From assembly GCA_014925825.1 (NCBI GenBank), contig JACGCK010000176.1:29602-93601 (forward strand): a stretch of 64,000 nt of DNA. The letters run 5' to 3'. Below the pieces are notes generated by a model. That model was given only the letters and a program-made list of their open reading frames with translations. It searched no databases and was not told where the DNA came from. How positions within the stretch are numbered: the stretch's first letter is position 1; every line of letters begins with the position of its first letter. The position numbers were made by a program, and so were the translations under genes. Origin of the DNA: Pholiota molesta. Taxonomy: Eukaryota; Basidiomycota; Agaricomycetes; Agaricales; Strophariaceae. Shown here piece by piece: positions 12,370 through 23,933 of this stretch.

Positions 12370-12933
12370 AGTATACAATCATATCATGTCCAACACCGAA
12401 GCAGCCCCTCGCCCCAGGCGCCTTCCAAGTTCTGACAAAAGAAGGTCGATTTCACCTCGTAAATAGTTCATCTGGCCACCGGAACCAGCGCAATACATGG
12501 CGCCGACGAAGGCGCTGAGAGCGCGTGTTCTCAGTCGACGCCCAGATAAAGGTAGACCGTGGAACTGGCCTTCTTTTGTGAGAGGCATAGGATGGTGGGT
12601 GCAGGTACACGATGCAAACAAGGAAGGGGATGGCCGCACGCACTCTCCGGGTGGGTCAGAGACGCACATTGGCAAACGCGTTGGATGTGAATATGCGTTG
12701 ATGGAGGACGGTCAGCCTGTACTCGGAAATGAGGATGTAGGACTGGACTGACAATCGAGCATCGAGTAGCCGCGTAGACATCGCTAGCGGGATGTAGCTC
12801 AGGAAAAGTTCAGCAGCTCGCGAATGAGAGCCCAGACGGATACGGCGGGCAAACAAGAATAAAGAACGCGGAGAGTCTAATGGTTATCGATAGCTAAGCG
12901 GTGACAGAAGATCAGATATGTCGCCTCGGTGTG
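12370..12933 (+). pseudogene. R1/X unit 4, left part (interrupted by the transposon)
   Basis: R1 begins CCAACACCGAAGCAGCCCC and keeps the AAAGAAGGTCGATTTC and GTTCTCAGTCGACGCC segments. TTCAGCAGCTCGCGAAT is at about 12812. The unit stops at the target-site duplication 12924-12933 and resumes at 20041 with GTTGGTGGAAGCGATGAG, the next landmark in other units. The coding content is degraded as elsewhere. Confidence 0.55.
12924..12933 (+). repeat. 10-bp target-site duplication, left copy
   Basis: CCTCGGTGTG occurs here and again at 20041-20050, directly outside the two transposon ends. MULE elements typically make 8-11 bp duplications. Confidence 0.85.
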
Positions 12934-12966
12934 GGTGGTTCAAAAAGTAACTTGTAAAACTAACAT
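12934..12966 (+). repeat. left terminal inverted repeat of the MULE
   Basis: It pairs with 20008-20040 in inverse orientation. Roughly 24 of 33 positions match, with two single-base gaps, and the match is best from the AAAAAGT onward. Confidence 0.8.
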
Positions 12967-12968
12967 AT

Positions 12969-13006
12969 CCCTGCCATATGTTAGCATAAGCTAACATATG
13001 GCAGGG
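12969..13006. repeat. perfect hairpin near the left transposon end
   Basis: A 17-nt stem (12969-12985 with 12990-13006, beginning CCCTGCCATATG) encloses the four-base loop ATAA. The stem contains the GTTAGC motif that is repeated in both subterminal regions. It may be a transposase binding site or a structure blocking read-through into the element; this role is inferred. Confidence 0.85.
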
Positions 13007-13372
13007 CAAGTTAGTTTCTCACATGTTAGCGCATGTTGCCGAAACTCCGCTCGCTTAACTTGGGCGAGCAAGCGAGCGCTAACATGCAGTAACATGTGGG
13101 CGCTACATGTTGAGCTACAAGTTAGTGGAAAGTATATAGAAGCACTGCATGTATATTAGCATGTATCTCGATATTTTGTATAATATCTTTGTGAAACGTT
13201 GACATAGGAGGCAGAACCATAGAAGTTGTCACTTGATCAGCAGATACAGATTTATTTCAAATAATCACTGCATGATATCGACGCTCCATTCTACTTATCT
13301 GCCTCCGCATGATAAGCTGCAGTATAGAAAAGAACATTTGACAATGGGGGCCGTTAGCTACTCATCTCGACG
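13007..13372. other. left subterminal region and promoter of the transposase gene
   Basis: To about 13170 it holds further ACATGTTAGC/GTTAG motifs in both orientations and an 8-bp inverted pair GCTCGCTT/AAGCGAGC. The stretch 13170-13372 is AT-richer and is the likely promoter and 5' UTR. No other gene was seen. Confidence 0.5.
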
Positions 13373-16300
13373 ATGCTACAAAGAATTCGACAGCTTTTTG
13401 GCTTTTTGGGACAATCCGGACAAACTCCCACTGAGCCGTCTATCGTGCAAGACCGCAATGCATATCCTGCACAATATGTTGGGCCCCCTTATCTTGGTGT
13501 GATACATGAAACTCTCAATTGAATCATCGAGTTACTCATTAAATTATAGGGTATCACCCAATATTTAATCCTCCAATGCTTCATCAGACAGACATGACGG
13601 CGCCGCCAAGTCTGTGAAATCTACGTTTGGTCTATCAATTACTAAATGCGGATATACAGACGTTCCAATGGGCTACCCGCCATACTTCTATCCAGGATAC
13701 ATGCCTATGATGCCCCCACCTGGCCCTCAGTACCCGAATCATACTGTTTTTACTCCACCCTTTCAGTTGCCTTTGATAAATCCGACCCATAGGGATCCAA
13801 TTGCACCTGTTTCTGGACAACAGTCGATCAAACAGGAAGCCGGCGAGGGAAAACAGATGGCTGCTCTGACCACCGAGCGCCTAGAGGATAAGACGAAAGT
13901 AATAATAGAGTCTCCCAGTAAAGGTGAAACAATGAAAACTATTAAAGGACATGCCGCTAATTGATTATAGATGATAACACATTGGATTGGCCTAATGGCG
14001 ATCAACATCGCGAATGTCTTGCAACGGAACAGCCACGGAAGTGGAAGGCAACCAAGTGGGCATGGCGCTCGACTGGATACGTTGACCACAATGAATACCG
14101 GGCTGAACTTCGTATCTGTCTGGGAATACTGTCATGCACAAATTCTGCCTGTGGTCGCCTTGTTCGTCCCAAAACTGTCACCTCTACTCGCGACAATCAA
14201 ATCATTGACGGCTGCAAAATTTGCCACTCACCCATGGTAAAGAGCCCTGAATGTCCAGCTCGAACATTCCATTATGATTTTACCAAGAATAATCAACGAT
14301 ACAAGGGCTGGGATCATAAGGGACATCACAACCATCCAAAGCTTCCAGGTGGTTACTTATCTGTGGCAGAGGAAGATGCTTTCGACGCGCAAGTTGCACG
14401 CAATCCCACTGCCTCTGCCCACGCTTTACGCACTGGAAATACCGTCCCTGGATCGGTCCCATTACCTGATATCTCCGCAACTTTGGCTAATCCTCAAGCT
14501 GCTCGGTATCGACTCTCGCAAAGCCAGGTACGGCTTGGTATTTCAAATCCTACATCGACCAAAGGCGGAATATCTGTCTTTAAAATGATGTATCAACTTT
14601 CATCTGAGCTAGGCGATCCATTCATTATCGATTCTTCGCTTCATGGGCCTTCGTTTATAATGTTCCAGACCCCATTTATGAAGTCGGTCCTTGTTGATTC
14701 AATTAACTCATGGAACAACGATTCCAATGGCGCTTCTACTGGACGACATGGATTTGTAACCGATGGCGACCACTCTTTCTTTCGTGAAGGAGTCCTCAAT
14801 ATGACCTGTGTCTTTAATTCTGTTATGGGTGCCTGGATTCCTGTCTTGTACACTTGGATTCTCCGACAGGACATTGCCCATCACCGTCCTCATTTTCGCC
14901 GTATCTCACAGACCGTTATTGAGCATATCCAGCTCCATGACATGCCCTTTGAAGGCAAATATCTGCTACATGTAATATTATATTTTACCACCGTCTTCAT
15001 TTTTTTTAAAATTGGATGGCTAATTATTTTCACAGGTTTTCGATTTCTCAGCTGCACAGCGCTCCGCTCATGCCGAAGAATATGCGGAGGCTCTCATTTC
15101 AATGCTGCCAGGATATTCGAGGCTTACCAAAGCTTCGCAGGCTATTGAACGAGATTCTTTTCTTCAGCAAGCTCTCGAGGTGGAGAGGGGATGCTCATTT
15201 CACTTTTGGGAATCTGCCGAGCGTATTAAATCGAACGGCGCTCTCATTCCACAGGAAAAGGCCTACGAATTCAATCGATACCTTTGCATACTCGTCGATG
15301 AAGGCACAACTCATGATGAGTTCGATAAAACCATTGATTTGTTACATTCAAATTTTCCCCGCATTCACAACTGGCTATCTTGGTGGCTTCGCCCTACTTA
15401 TCGCTCAATGATCTTCCCTGCTTATAGCATGCTTGATCCTGATATTGCAGCCCAAGTTCCCAAGACGTCTAACCCCGCTGAACATTCACACTCTCTACTC
15501 CATAATGCTGTTGGAACCGATCAGGATCTTATTCCTGGTATTAGAAAACTCTTTCTTCATGTAAAGCAGCTTGAATCCCAATTCAATGCGATTAAAGGTA
15601 TGATTCTATATATTTGAGTATGCTATATGATCAGTTCTAATCGATATAATTCAATATTTAGATGGTCACTATGATCCAGCACCCCCTCGATCGTATCGTT
15701 CCCCTGCGAAGAAGACATTCGATGTGAATGATGGTCGTGCTCCGGACACTGAGCAAGCACTCAATCCTCGGCGCATATTCGATTTCAATCCCTTGACTGT
15801 CAATAGCAACCACTTGGTCTCATACAAGTGGTTGAGCCCAAACTCCTGCTTTATTGATGTCGGGCTTGAGATCTGGTTTCGTGCTTACTGTGCTTGGCCT
15901 AAAGAGGTGAAGACTGCATTTTTATCTGCCATTCCCAGCAACACCTTTCTATCGTGTCTTTTTTATCATTATGATCGTCGGTTCAAGCAGCTATATGTTG
16001 CCAAATCAAACACCAGCCTCAGACAAAATTTGGACCTCATGCAGACCATGGCTCTGAATTATGTCTTCGATAAATGGCAACTTTATTCAGATAGAACTGA
16101 GTATGGGTGTGCGAAGACATGGCTCACTCACGCTGTTCGGGTACGTCATGGTTATATCATTTGACATAAATTAATTTCCATATTTTAATGTGTAGGATGG
16201 AAACCCCAGTATCGAACTCCAGGGATATTTCGGTCTCACCCATGAAATTCACTGTAAATGTGTGAATGGACATATCTCCTCCGTTCCAATCGCGAAACTT

Positions 16301-18570
16301 CCGGAAGTATGGTTCACAATCAATAACTGGGACATGGAGATTGCACATTCTGTCTTCGGTGGCCAGGTCACTACAACGAACTACTTTCAACATTACATTC
16401 CTCGATCTTCGGGAGGAAACTTTGCAGGTGGTACAACCCCGATCCATCTTATACCCAGCGAGAAATGTTCCGACCCCTCATGCTCGGCTCCATCTGCCAT
16501 CTCATCTGTGTCAACATGCTGGCCTCAAATATTTAACATCAATGCCGACGTCCGCATGGATTCAGAAAAGCTGCGATTCGAAAACAGCTTCACAATCCTC
16601 GATGGCGACTCATCAGTTGTCACATACGAGCTTGTAGGAAGGGTTCGTCATATTAATGGCAATCACTTTATTGCAGAGCTTCGTTTTGGCGAGCAATGCT
16701 ATGTCTATAACGATATGACAACCGAAGGAAAGCTTGTGGCTTCAGATAATCCGAAGCTATTAGAGATCAGAAATGACCTCGAGTCTGTCTGCTATATTTA
16801 TACTCGTAGCTCAACGAAACACAAGGTATGTTTCTGTGGTATACATGTATGGCTGATCGTCTCATAATATTATTTTACAGACTACAAAATTGGTTACAGC
16901 GATCGAGGCCGACTACACACGCCGGCAAGATTCAGCTCAGTCCAACCATGTCTTGGATCTCTGTTCCCCGACGCCGGCACCCGCCCAACAAATTCATCCC
17001 CAGCCTGTACCGGCTGACAATGACCACCCTCCTGTCCAGCTTGTACCGGGCCTGGTTGACAGCGGTCACACTGCTGTCGAGTTGGATAGCTATCCTGTCG
17101 ACTCATATGAGCTTTGCGACGTCTGTAAAGTCTCGAAGCTGAACAAGGATAGCCCATTCCCATGCATTATGGTTACATGCACTCTATGTGAACGAAAATG
17201 GCATGAAGACTGTGTTTCATTGGGCTCTAATACCGCTGACTTGGACGATACCTGGGCATGTCCTGCCTGTGTTAATCCTCACAAAGGCCGATGGGACGAA
17301 GCTATGTGAGTTTTATGTTTTACAACATGACTCTTCAATTTTAATTAATATACACAGGCTTGGAGCTTATATACTCCTGAAGCCCGTACCATCCGCACGG
17401 TTTTATCCCGCTCAAGTTCTGGGACGGACCTCTACTCACAGTGTTCATGTTGAGTGGTACAGTGGCAATGTTTATCACACTCATGACGACCCACCGAGCC
17501 CTGTATCTATATTTACTCCCCTTGAGTGTTTACAAGCGAGAAACCGGGACTCTTTCTTTTCGTATAACAAGGTACAGTGGCAATTACTATGTTTTTTATA
17601 TTTTACTCACTGATAATTTTCTCAGGAAAATTTAGGAACAATACGGTGGCCTATACGCCTCGAAGAAGACGCCGTTGAGAGGCATAATTATCAGAATGAA
17701 GACATCCGCAAAACCTTGGAAGCTGCATATGGAGCGATACTGGAGATCATGCTCGGCGAACGCAAGCACCCAATCGTCGATCTATATATCGCCTGGATCA
17801 AACATCGACCCCGTTCCAACAAGATGATACTTGATCATCAGTTCAACTTCACGGAGCAATTCGAACCTGATATTCTTCCTGCGGACAAGTCTTTAATCGA
17901 CTCCTTCCTGGCTCATCTCTCGCAGGATACAAAGGGCGCAAAAATTCTCGTGGAACAGCATTGGATCTCCAATGTGGCTAGTGTCTTATTTCGTCTTGCA
18001 ATTCTACGCCAATATCTCGGACGACAACCCTGTGACGATGAACAGATATTCTATTTAGCTTACACCGGCACTTCCTACTCCAACCATCCACCCGACGATA
18101 TCTATGCCGAAGCCAAGGATGGCTCTGTCATTCGTATCTTTACCCCTGCTGAACAGGTCGCATCCGCTCTGAAATCCATCGATACTCTTGGCATCCGACA
18201 AGGTCTTAGGTTTGGTCGGATTGTTGACATGCATGACTACTTGCACGGCATACAACTTGTACGGCCTAGGACTCAAGACGGTGAACAATATTCGTTCTTT
18301 AACACGACGGCTTCTGGAATGGTTGGAGAGAGGCAATTTGTCTCAAATCGGCGATTCGAACCTACTCAGACAGTGAAACCGACCTCAAACGGTAAAGCGA
18401 GACCGCGCCCGAAAGCAAGACCAAAGGGGAAGGCCAAGACGATGCTTTTGGAAGAGGAGTATAGGGTTATAAAACCTGGGCCAATGGTACCGGCGGCCAA
18501 GCGAATGCGAGGTGTGGAGAATGCGACAGGCATTGAACTTCGAAGGAGCAAGCGAAGTAGGACGGATTAA
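13373..18570 (+). CDS. GCM-domain MULE transposase with USP-like, PHD and Tudor-like domains
   Basis: The exons are 13373-13496, 13550-13609, 13660-13917, 13971-14971, 15036-15597, 15662-16140, 16196-16825, 16881-17305, 17358-17571 and 17626-18570. This gives 1,565 residues with every junction in phase and introns of 50-64 nt. The N-terminus is Pro/Tyr/Gln-rich. A GCM-type zinc domain spans about 176-273 (paired Cys and WDHKGHHNHPKLP). The DDE core has D412 (TDGDHSFF), D484 (FDFSAAQR) and E630 (NPAEHSHSLLH). Next comes a USP-like cysteine peptidase with a Cys box around C731 (NSCFID), possible zinc ligands C848, C850, C919 and C924, H985 (GNHFIAEL) and N1000/D1001. A PHD finger spans about 1117-1168, a Tudor-like segment about 1180-1240, and the C-terminus is basic. 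It is expected to bind the element ends and catalyse cut-and-paste transposition in the nucleus. The peptidase, PHD and Tudor calls are by motif only. Exons 1-2 are the least certain. Confidence 0.85.
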
Positions 18571-20007
18571 ATGTTCACTAAGGGTTGGTATCTCATCTCA
18601 TATAATATATTGAAACATGAGAAAACTATCCATTAGCTGTAAACTAATCTACAAATGGTCACTCAGGCGTACTCGACCATTGCCGTGCATCCTTGTGCCG
18701 TGGGAACGCGATTTGGCTCGTATCGACACGTAGTGAGTGCGCGAAATCTGTAGGTCGCAACAGAGCACCGTAGAAAGTACGAATATATTATCCAGTAGTC
18801 GTATACAACATGAGAAAATTACCCGTTAGTTGTAAACTACCTACATGTTAGTGTATGGTAGCTACATGTTACCTACATGTTAGTGTATGATAGCTATATG
18901 GTAGCTACATGTTACCTACATGTTAGTGTATGATAGCTATATGTTAGCTATATGTTAGCTATATGTTAGCTATATCATAATATGTTACATACATATTGAC
19001 CGTAATAACATACAGCTATGCTGGGCCAACGTACTCGTACATGCAACGTACATGCACTGCAGTGCAAACACAGCCACATTGTCGCACAGAAACAATGTTA
19101 TCCTCATATCCTGAGCACAACTGACCAGAAATGTTAGAAATCTACATAGCTGTACTCTACTCAGCTGTAGCTTGCTTCATATACCAATCTTACACCTTAG
19201 CCGTACATGCCTCTTGCTACAGCCCTTGTGCAGCCCTCCCCGGCACTGATTGTATCGTGGGAACTTAACTTTTTGGCTGGTGTTGAGACGTATTGAGCGC
19301 GCGAAATCTGTAGCTCATAACAGAACGGTATAGAAAGACCTTATGTACAATTTTGTAGTAGCATAGAATGGGGAAAAACTATTTAGTAACTGTAAACTGC
19401 GCTACTAATGGCTATTATAGCCTTTCTCCACTTCAAAAACGCTTGAATGAGCGATAAGTACCGTAACAAAAGCTGTATTGGCCTCTAAAATTATATCCAG
19501 CTACCATTTCCATTTATGAAACGACTTGAAAAGAATGGAAGTGTTGTGAGTCACCGTTCAAAAGTTAGGACAGGTCCTCCTGGTCACCCAATGTACTTTG
19601 GGTGTTTTCTGTGTGAAATTTTGTATATCAAGCATTTGTAAGTGTATTCCCAGCACTATCATACAAATATCTGCTCGGTACATTTTATTTTAGGCTGATA
19701 TAAGTCATATTCCTATTTTGCGAACATAGTTTCCTCCTCCCCAAGATGAATATTTTACCACTGAGGGCGTCGGAAAGGCATTATGTCCGTGATAATGGTT
19801 TGAAATCGTAAAAATTTGACTTTATAGCAATATACATGTATTATTTGGAATGAAGGTACCACACCGCTGTGCATGCGCATTGATATGCCCATCCCACATC
19901 TGTATACAGAGGACGCACAGGTCATATGTGAGGTACATGTGTGGGAATATGTTAGTCGCATGTTACAGCGCGCGGCATCTCGGCATTTGGCTGGTGCACA
20001 AGTGGGC
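18571..20007. repeat. right subterminal region of the MULE with repeat clusters
   Basis: At 18835-18985 there is a cluster of tandem CTACATGTTA and GCTATATGTTA units. Three diverged copies of a block built on ACATGAGAAAACTA...TTAGYTGTAAACT begin near 18615, 18810 and 19370. Two of these are preceded by a GCGCGAAATCTGTAG segment (about 18735 and 19295). The rest is AT-rich without a gene. Repeated motifs inside element ends are often transposase binding sites in MULEs. Confidence 0.6.
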
Positions 20008-20040
20008 ATGTTAGGCGTTACAAGTAACTTTTTACGCAGC
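20008..20040 (-). repeat. right terminal inverted repeat of the MULE
   Basis: It is the inverted partner of 12934-12966, starting ATGTTAGG and ending CTTTTTACGCAGC immediately before the second CCTCGGTGTG. Confidence 0.8.
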
Positions 20041-20050
20041 CCTCGGTGTG
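20041..20050 (+). repeat. 10-bp target-site duplication, right copy
   Basis: CCTCGGTGTG is identical to 12924-12933. Confidence 0.85.
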
Positions 20051-21060
20051 CTGTTGGTGTTGGTGGAAGCGATGAGAGGGAAGAATCGAACGAGAAAGAA
20101 CGGAATCAACGGATGTCGCGGGCCGGGTTCAACTTCAGCTTCCGAGTCCGTGAGCTTCTTCCTTCACTGACACAATGACCCGCCCTTGCTCAAACCGTCC
20201 GGGCTCCTGGTTTGCACTCCAGAGGACCGTGCGATGATACTGTGGAACAACCTCGACCCGAGGCGCGCTCTGATCCATGTGGCTACCTGGCCATCCTCCA
20301 ACCCATTGACGACGTACTCGAGCGCTGCGTGGTGGGATACCAGTCCGTGTATGCAAAGGCATGCTATGACATCCATCCCAAGTCTCCCAGCTCGACGCCT
20401 TCTCTGACATCGCCACCCCCCGTGCCCACCCTTGCTGACGCCATCCGCATCATCGCTGGCACACTTCACCACCACCGGGCTCATCCCCCCAACACGTCTC
20501 GCCTGCGTCAGTATGCCCGCCATTCAACCTACGCAGTGCGTTCTTCCCCGACGTGCCTATCCCCCCTTCCCTTTCCGCTCACCACGTTCGCAGCCTCACC
20601 CGATCACCGTGGTGTCGCTCTCGCTCTCCCGCAAAGGAGTGCCCCCACCTCCGTATGCGTCCGCTGTCTGCTCGACCAAGCATCTCCATTTCATCAGCGT
20701 TCGCTCCAGGGACCATCCCCTACAGCATTGACCGCGCCCCATCCCCTCGCGCAAACCTGACTTTCCCAATCCCAAATGCCTCAGCACCATCCCCTCCCCT
20801 TCAACCCCGCCTGCTCCACCCAATGCAAGTCCATCACGCTCAATTCCTGGCACATCTCGTGCTCCGTACCCCGAACGAGGAGTCCGCGGAGTGCCTGGAC
20901 GTAGGCTCGCGTATCGTGCGATGATCACGGCACATCTGAAGGAAGATGTGCGCTCGGGACGACGCGCTGCGGCGGGGCACGGCGGAGGTGTTTACGCGCA
21001 CGGCGGCGGGGAGCCAGGTGTGATGCACTGCTGAGCGGCGGCATGAGGTATGAATACATT
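20051..21060 (+). pseudogene. R1/X unit 4, right part
   Basis: It resumes with GTTGGTGGAAGCGATGAG (about 20055) and a damaged GGGCCGGGTTC block near 20121, then X. The CTCGACGCCTTCTCTGACATCGCC landmark begins near 20392. Later X sequence runs to about 21060 with a decayed match to the DDA/LVxRRL region of X. No frame is continuous. Confidence 0.45.
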
Positions 21061-21972
21061 TGCCGTTGAATGTTGCGATTGCGTGCTGATTATTCCTTAT
21101 AGTTAGGAGACGCTGTGAGCGTCGTGCGCTGTTTCGGCGGGAGACAAGTACGCTGAGGTGGTCGCTCGACCTGGTATTACGAAGTTTTCGTGCTCCGAGT
21201 AGCGGTCTAGTTGTTGTGAGCCGTGTACATCCGTACGTCCATCCTCCGTTCGTGGTTCTCCTGATCTGACGTGTATCATGCAGTTGTAGATCCTGTCCGC
21301 AGACACGATAATGGCGATGCACTGACTCTTCGCGTCTACCTTGTCCTTTCGCGATCACGATATTTCCGTGGTAGTGTTGCGCCATGATATGAGGTCTTCC
21401 TTCCAAGTATAGTTGAACGCTGCCGTATCCCGAATAGACGTCGAACCGTCACCCCTTTCTCATGGCTAGTCATCCATCATTTTTGGCCTGCACTTATCAT
21501 TCCGCTCATTCTCATGTCACCCTTCGCTTTCCATTTCTCTCCGCAGCGTTCCTCGTTCACCATCAGATTCCATCCATGGTCCCATCCCACAGCCCCAGGT
21601 ACCGACGCGGGCATCCGAATCTCGCTCGGCTTTGGGTTCCGGATGCGCGGTATTGGGCGGGGATTAGGGAGAGGGATCGGACGGGAAGCATGCGCGGGAT
21701 GATGTGTGATGCAGTTGCGGGGAGCGGCATCATGTCTTCTCCGGTGTGGGTGCGCTTTGATGCACGTCGTTCTCTGTGTGTATAAACAATGATGAACGTC
21801 ATCTTGTGTGTATACCCACAACATCCTCCGGCGTGGCCGAGCAACGATAAAAGTGTGTGTATATCCTGAAAAATGATGAAATTTTATAATGTGACGATAC
21901 AAATACCGCAAATGTCTCTGAGATTGACCTCCACGGTCTGCACACCATCCTATCCAAGGATTCTTATCGAAA
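21061..21972. other. spacer and 5' flank of F-box copy C
   Basis: There is no supported gene. The 290-aa minus-strand frame starting at 22349 overlaps exons 1-2 of copy C antisense and is not credible. The F-box ATG is reached at 21973. Confidence 0.35.
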
Positions 21973-23933
21973 ATGGCGAATGCTTTTTGCGAATTACCGA
22001 ACGAGCTGCAAGTCGCGATTCTGTCCAACCTCGATGCCGTTTCAATCATCCGCAGTGCCATGGTGAGTGAGGCTACGTCCCTTCGCTCTCGGAAACAAGC
22101 TAAATCAACAAAATCACACAGACATGCACATCCATCTACGACACCCTCAAAGGCTCCTCTTTGTTGCAGTATACAATCGAGCTGCACCGGGATGGCCTCA
22201 AAGACGCTGGAACATCTCTCAACTACCCAGACCTCATCGCGGCCCTCAGGCGGCGACGCCAGGCGTGGCTCCGCCTCGAGATAAAAGAACTGGCACTTAC
22301 TCACCTTACCCCACCCATACATGGCGCATACGAGCTTGTTGGGGCGCATATGCGGATTTAACCGAGGACCGCTTGGAGATGCTATGGCTCCCTGCTCCCA
22401 GCAACGTCAAGGCGCATGCGCTTCAAAGAGCCTCGGTCGGGGTTTCGGGTGTGCATTTTACGATGGATCCGACACAGGATTTGATGGTGATCCTAGAGGA
22501 GGAGGATGAGTGAGTACTTACTTGCGTATCTCATAGCCTGCTCACCTCGAGCGTTGATCCTCTGCAGCCCGCACACCCTCCACATTCGCTCGATATCCAG
22601 GAATGACATCCATCCGCGAGCGCAGCAGAGTCCTTTGCAATGGACCAACATTCCACACACAGACGAGAACGGTATCCGTCTCAACTCGGTTGTTCTGCAA
22701 ATCGCATACAATCTCTTGGCGATTTTTTTCACAATGCCTCGAGGGAGGCACAAGTGAGGGTATGGGACTGGACGACATCGGAGCTCCTCTTGGTGCGCGC
22801 AAACGTTATGTCACTTCTCCCTCTATTTCATTTGAATTACACAGGATACCTCTATATCCTCTGACCCTTCCCTCCTGACTTCAATATACGACTTCAGGCT
22901 CCTCGATTCCACGTACTTCCTCATTACATGCCGTTCTGGCTTCGGATCGATCCGTCTGTACAGGCTCGTGCGATCCCACCGTCACGACGCCAACGCCCAG
23001 GCAACCCACCTCGCAACACTTCACCTTCCACCTACCGCCCCCGGCGTCACCATCTACTCAATCCAGCACGAATCAGGCCCCATCGAAGCGAACCCACTCC
23101 CCGGAGAGCCATTCGCGATACACGACGAGGACCGGGTGCACCTCTTCACGGTGATATACCACCCCGAGGAACTCGCGGAGCACTTGGCGCGCTACGGCCG
23201 CTACTATTTCTTCGCGAACCTGTTTCTGCACCAGCGCCTGCTCCTAAAGTATGCGCGGGGAGCGCTTGCCGAGGACGCGCCGATGGATGTTCCGTGGGCG
23301 GAATGGGGCCCGCTGCACACGCGGTTCACTTATTCGCCGCAACAATACCGGTCTCTGAGCGGGAAAAGGTGCAATCCCACATCCCTTTGACCAAATAACG
23401 CGAATGCTGTGCTCACATCTTACCCCCGTGCGTAGGTATATCCACGGCCAACGCGCTATCTTCTCGGAGGGTGAAACGAGCGGGCGCTCCACCTCCGCGA
23501 AAATCATGGATTTCTCCCGCGCAGCGGTGTCGTTCGCCAAGGGCCTGCCCCCCGTGCGGTCCTCCGCGGCATCTTCGCCTTGGACTCGGAGGCGCAAGCC
23601 CGGGGTGTTGTCGCTGTCCAGTACGATTCGAAGACGGGACATCCCTGTGTTCCTTAGTGACGTGGAGACGCACCTTCCGTGTGTGACGTCGGTCTTGCAG
23701 CTGGAGCGGACGAATGAGATGTACATGATCTATGCGGATGGGTTTGTCGGTGCGAAGGTACGTACGTTTACAGCTTCCTGAGTCGGTGTTGTCTGTGGGA
23801 ATGGGTCTCGATCTTAATGTCTGGGACCTTCTCTTGACTTTGTAACTCGAACATGGACTTCAGTCATTGACATTCCCTTTTTTTGTAGTATCAATTCAAC
23901 AACACCCTGGACTTAAACATATACCCCATCTAA
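21973..23933 (+). pseudogene. F-box protein, copy C, two frameshifts
   Basis: All six exons are present: 21973-22062, 22122-22509, 22568-22792, 22855-23366, 23436-23757 and 23889-23933. Exon 1 encodes LPNELQVAILSNLDAVSIIRS. In exon 2 a base is missing in the G run at 22341-22344; the usual ELVGG-A becomes a stop shortly after. In exon 3 the frame slips again in the T run before the WDWTTSELLLV segment (about 22725). Exons 4-6 read cleanly, including FLHQRLLLKYARGAL and MDVPWAEWGPLHT, and end in a TAA. This copy is the most divergent of the nine and has no close partner in the window. It is probably a young pseudogene. Confidence 0.8.

Larger units (their letters stand above)
12934..20040 (+). 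mobile_element. complete MULE-type DNA transposon
   Basis: The 7,107-bp element is bounded by inverted ends. The left end (12934-12966) and the reverse complement of the right end (20008-20040) share AAAAAGT, ACTTGTAA and CTAACAT in the same order. A 10-bp duplication flanks it. Inside are a left hairpin, GTTAG-rich subterminal repeats on both sides and one intact ten-exon transposase gene. The matching 10-bp duplication and unbroken gene point to a recent insertion. It sits inside an R1/X unit. Assignment to the MULE superfamily rests on the DDE core of the encoded protein, the GCM zinc domain and the length of the duplication. Confidence 0.88.

Noticed and set aside
18835..18985. regular short repeats that look array-like
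   Set aside because: The units (GCTATATGTTA and relatives) have no distinct spacers and sit inside the transposon end; this is a eukaryotic genome, so it is not a CRISPR array.
12934..20040. assignment to the Zisupton/Plavaka (KDZ) group
   Set aside because: Those fungal elements can also carry peptidase fusions. The GCM zinc domain, the D-72-D-146-E spacing and the 10-bp target duplication fit MULE better.
21477..22349. 290-aa minus-strand frame
   Set aside because: It is antisense to exons 1-2 of F-box copy C and to its promoter.
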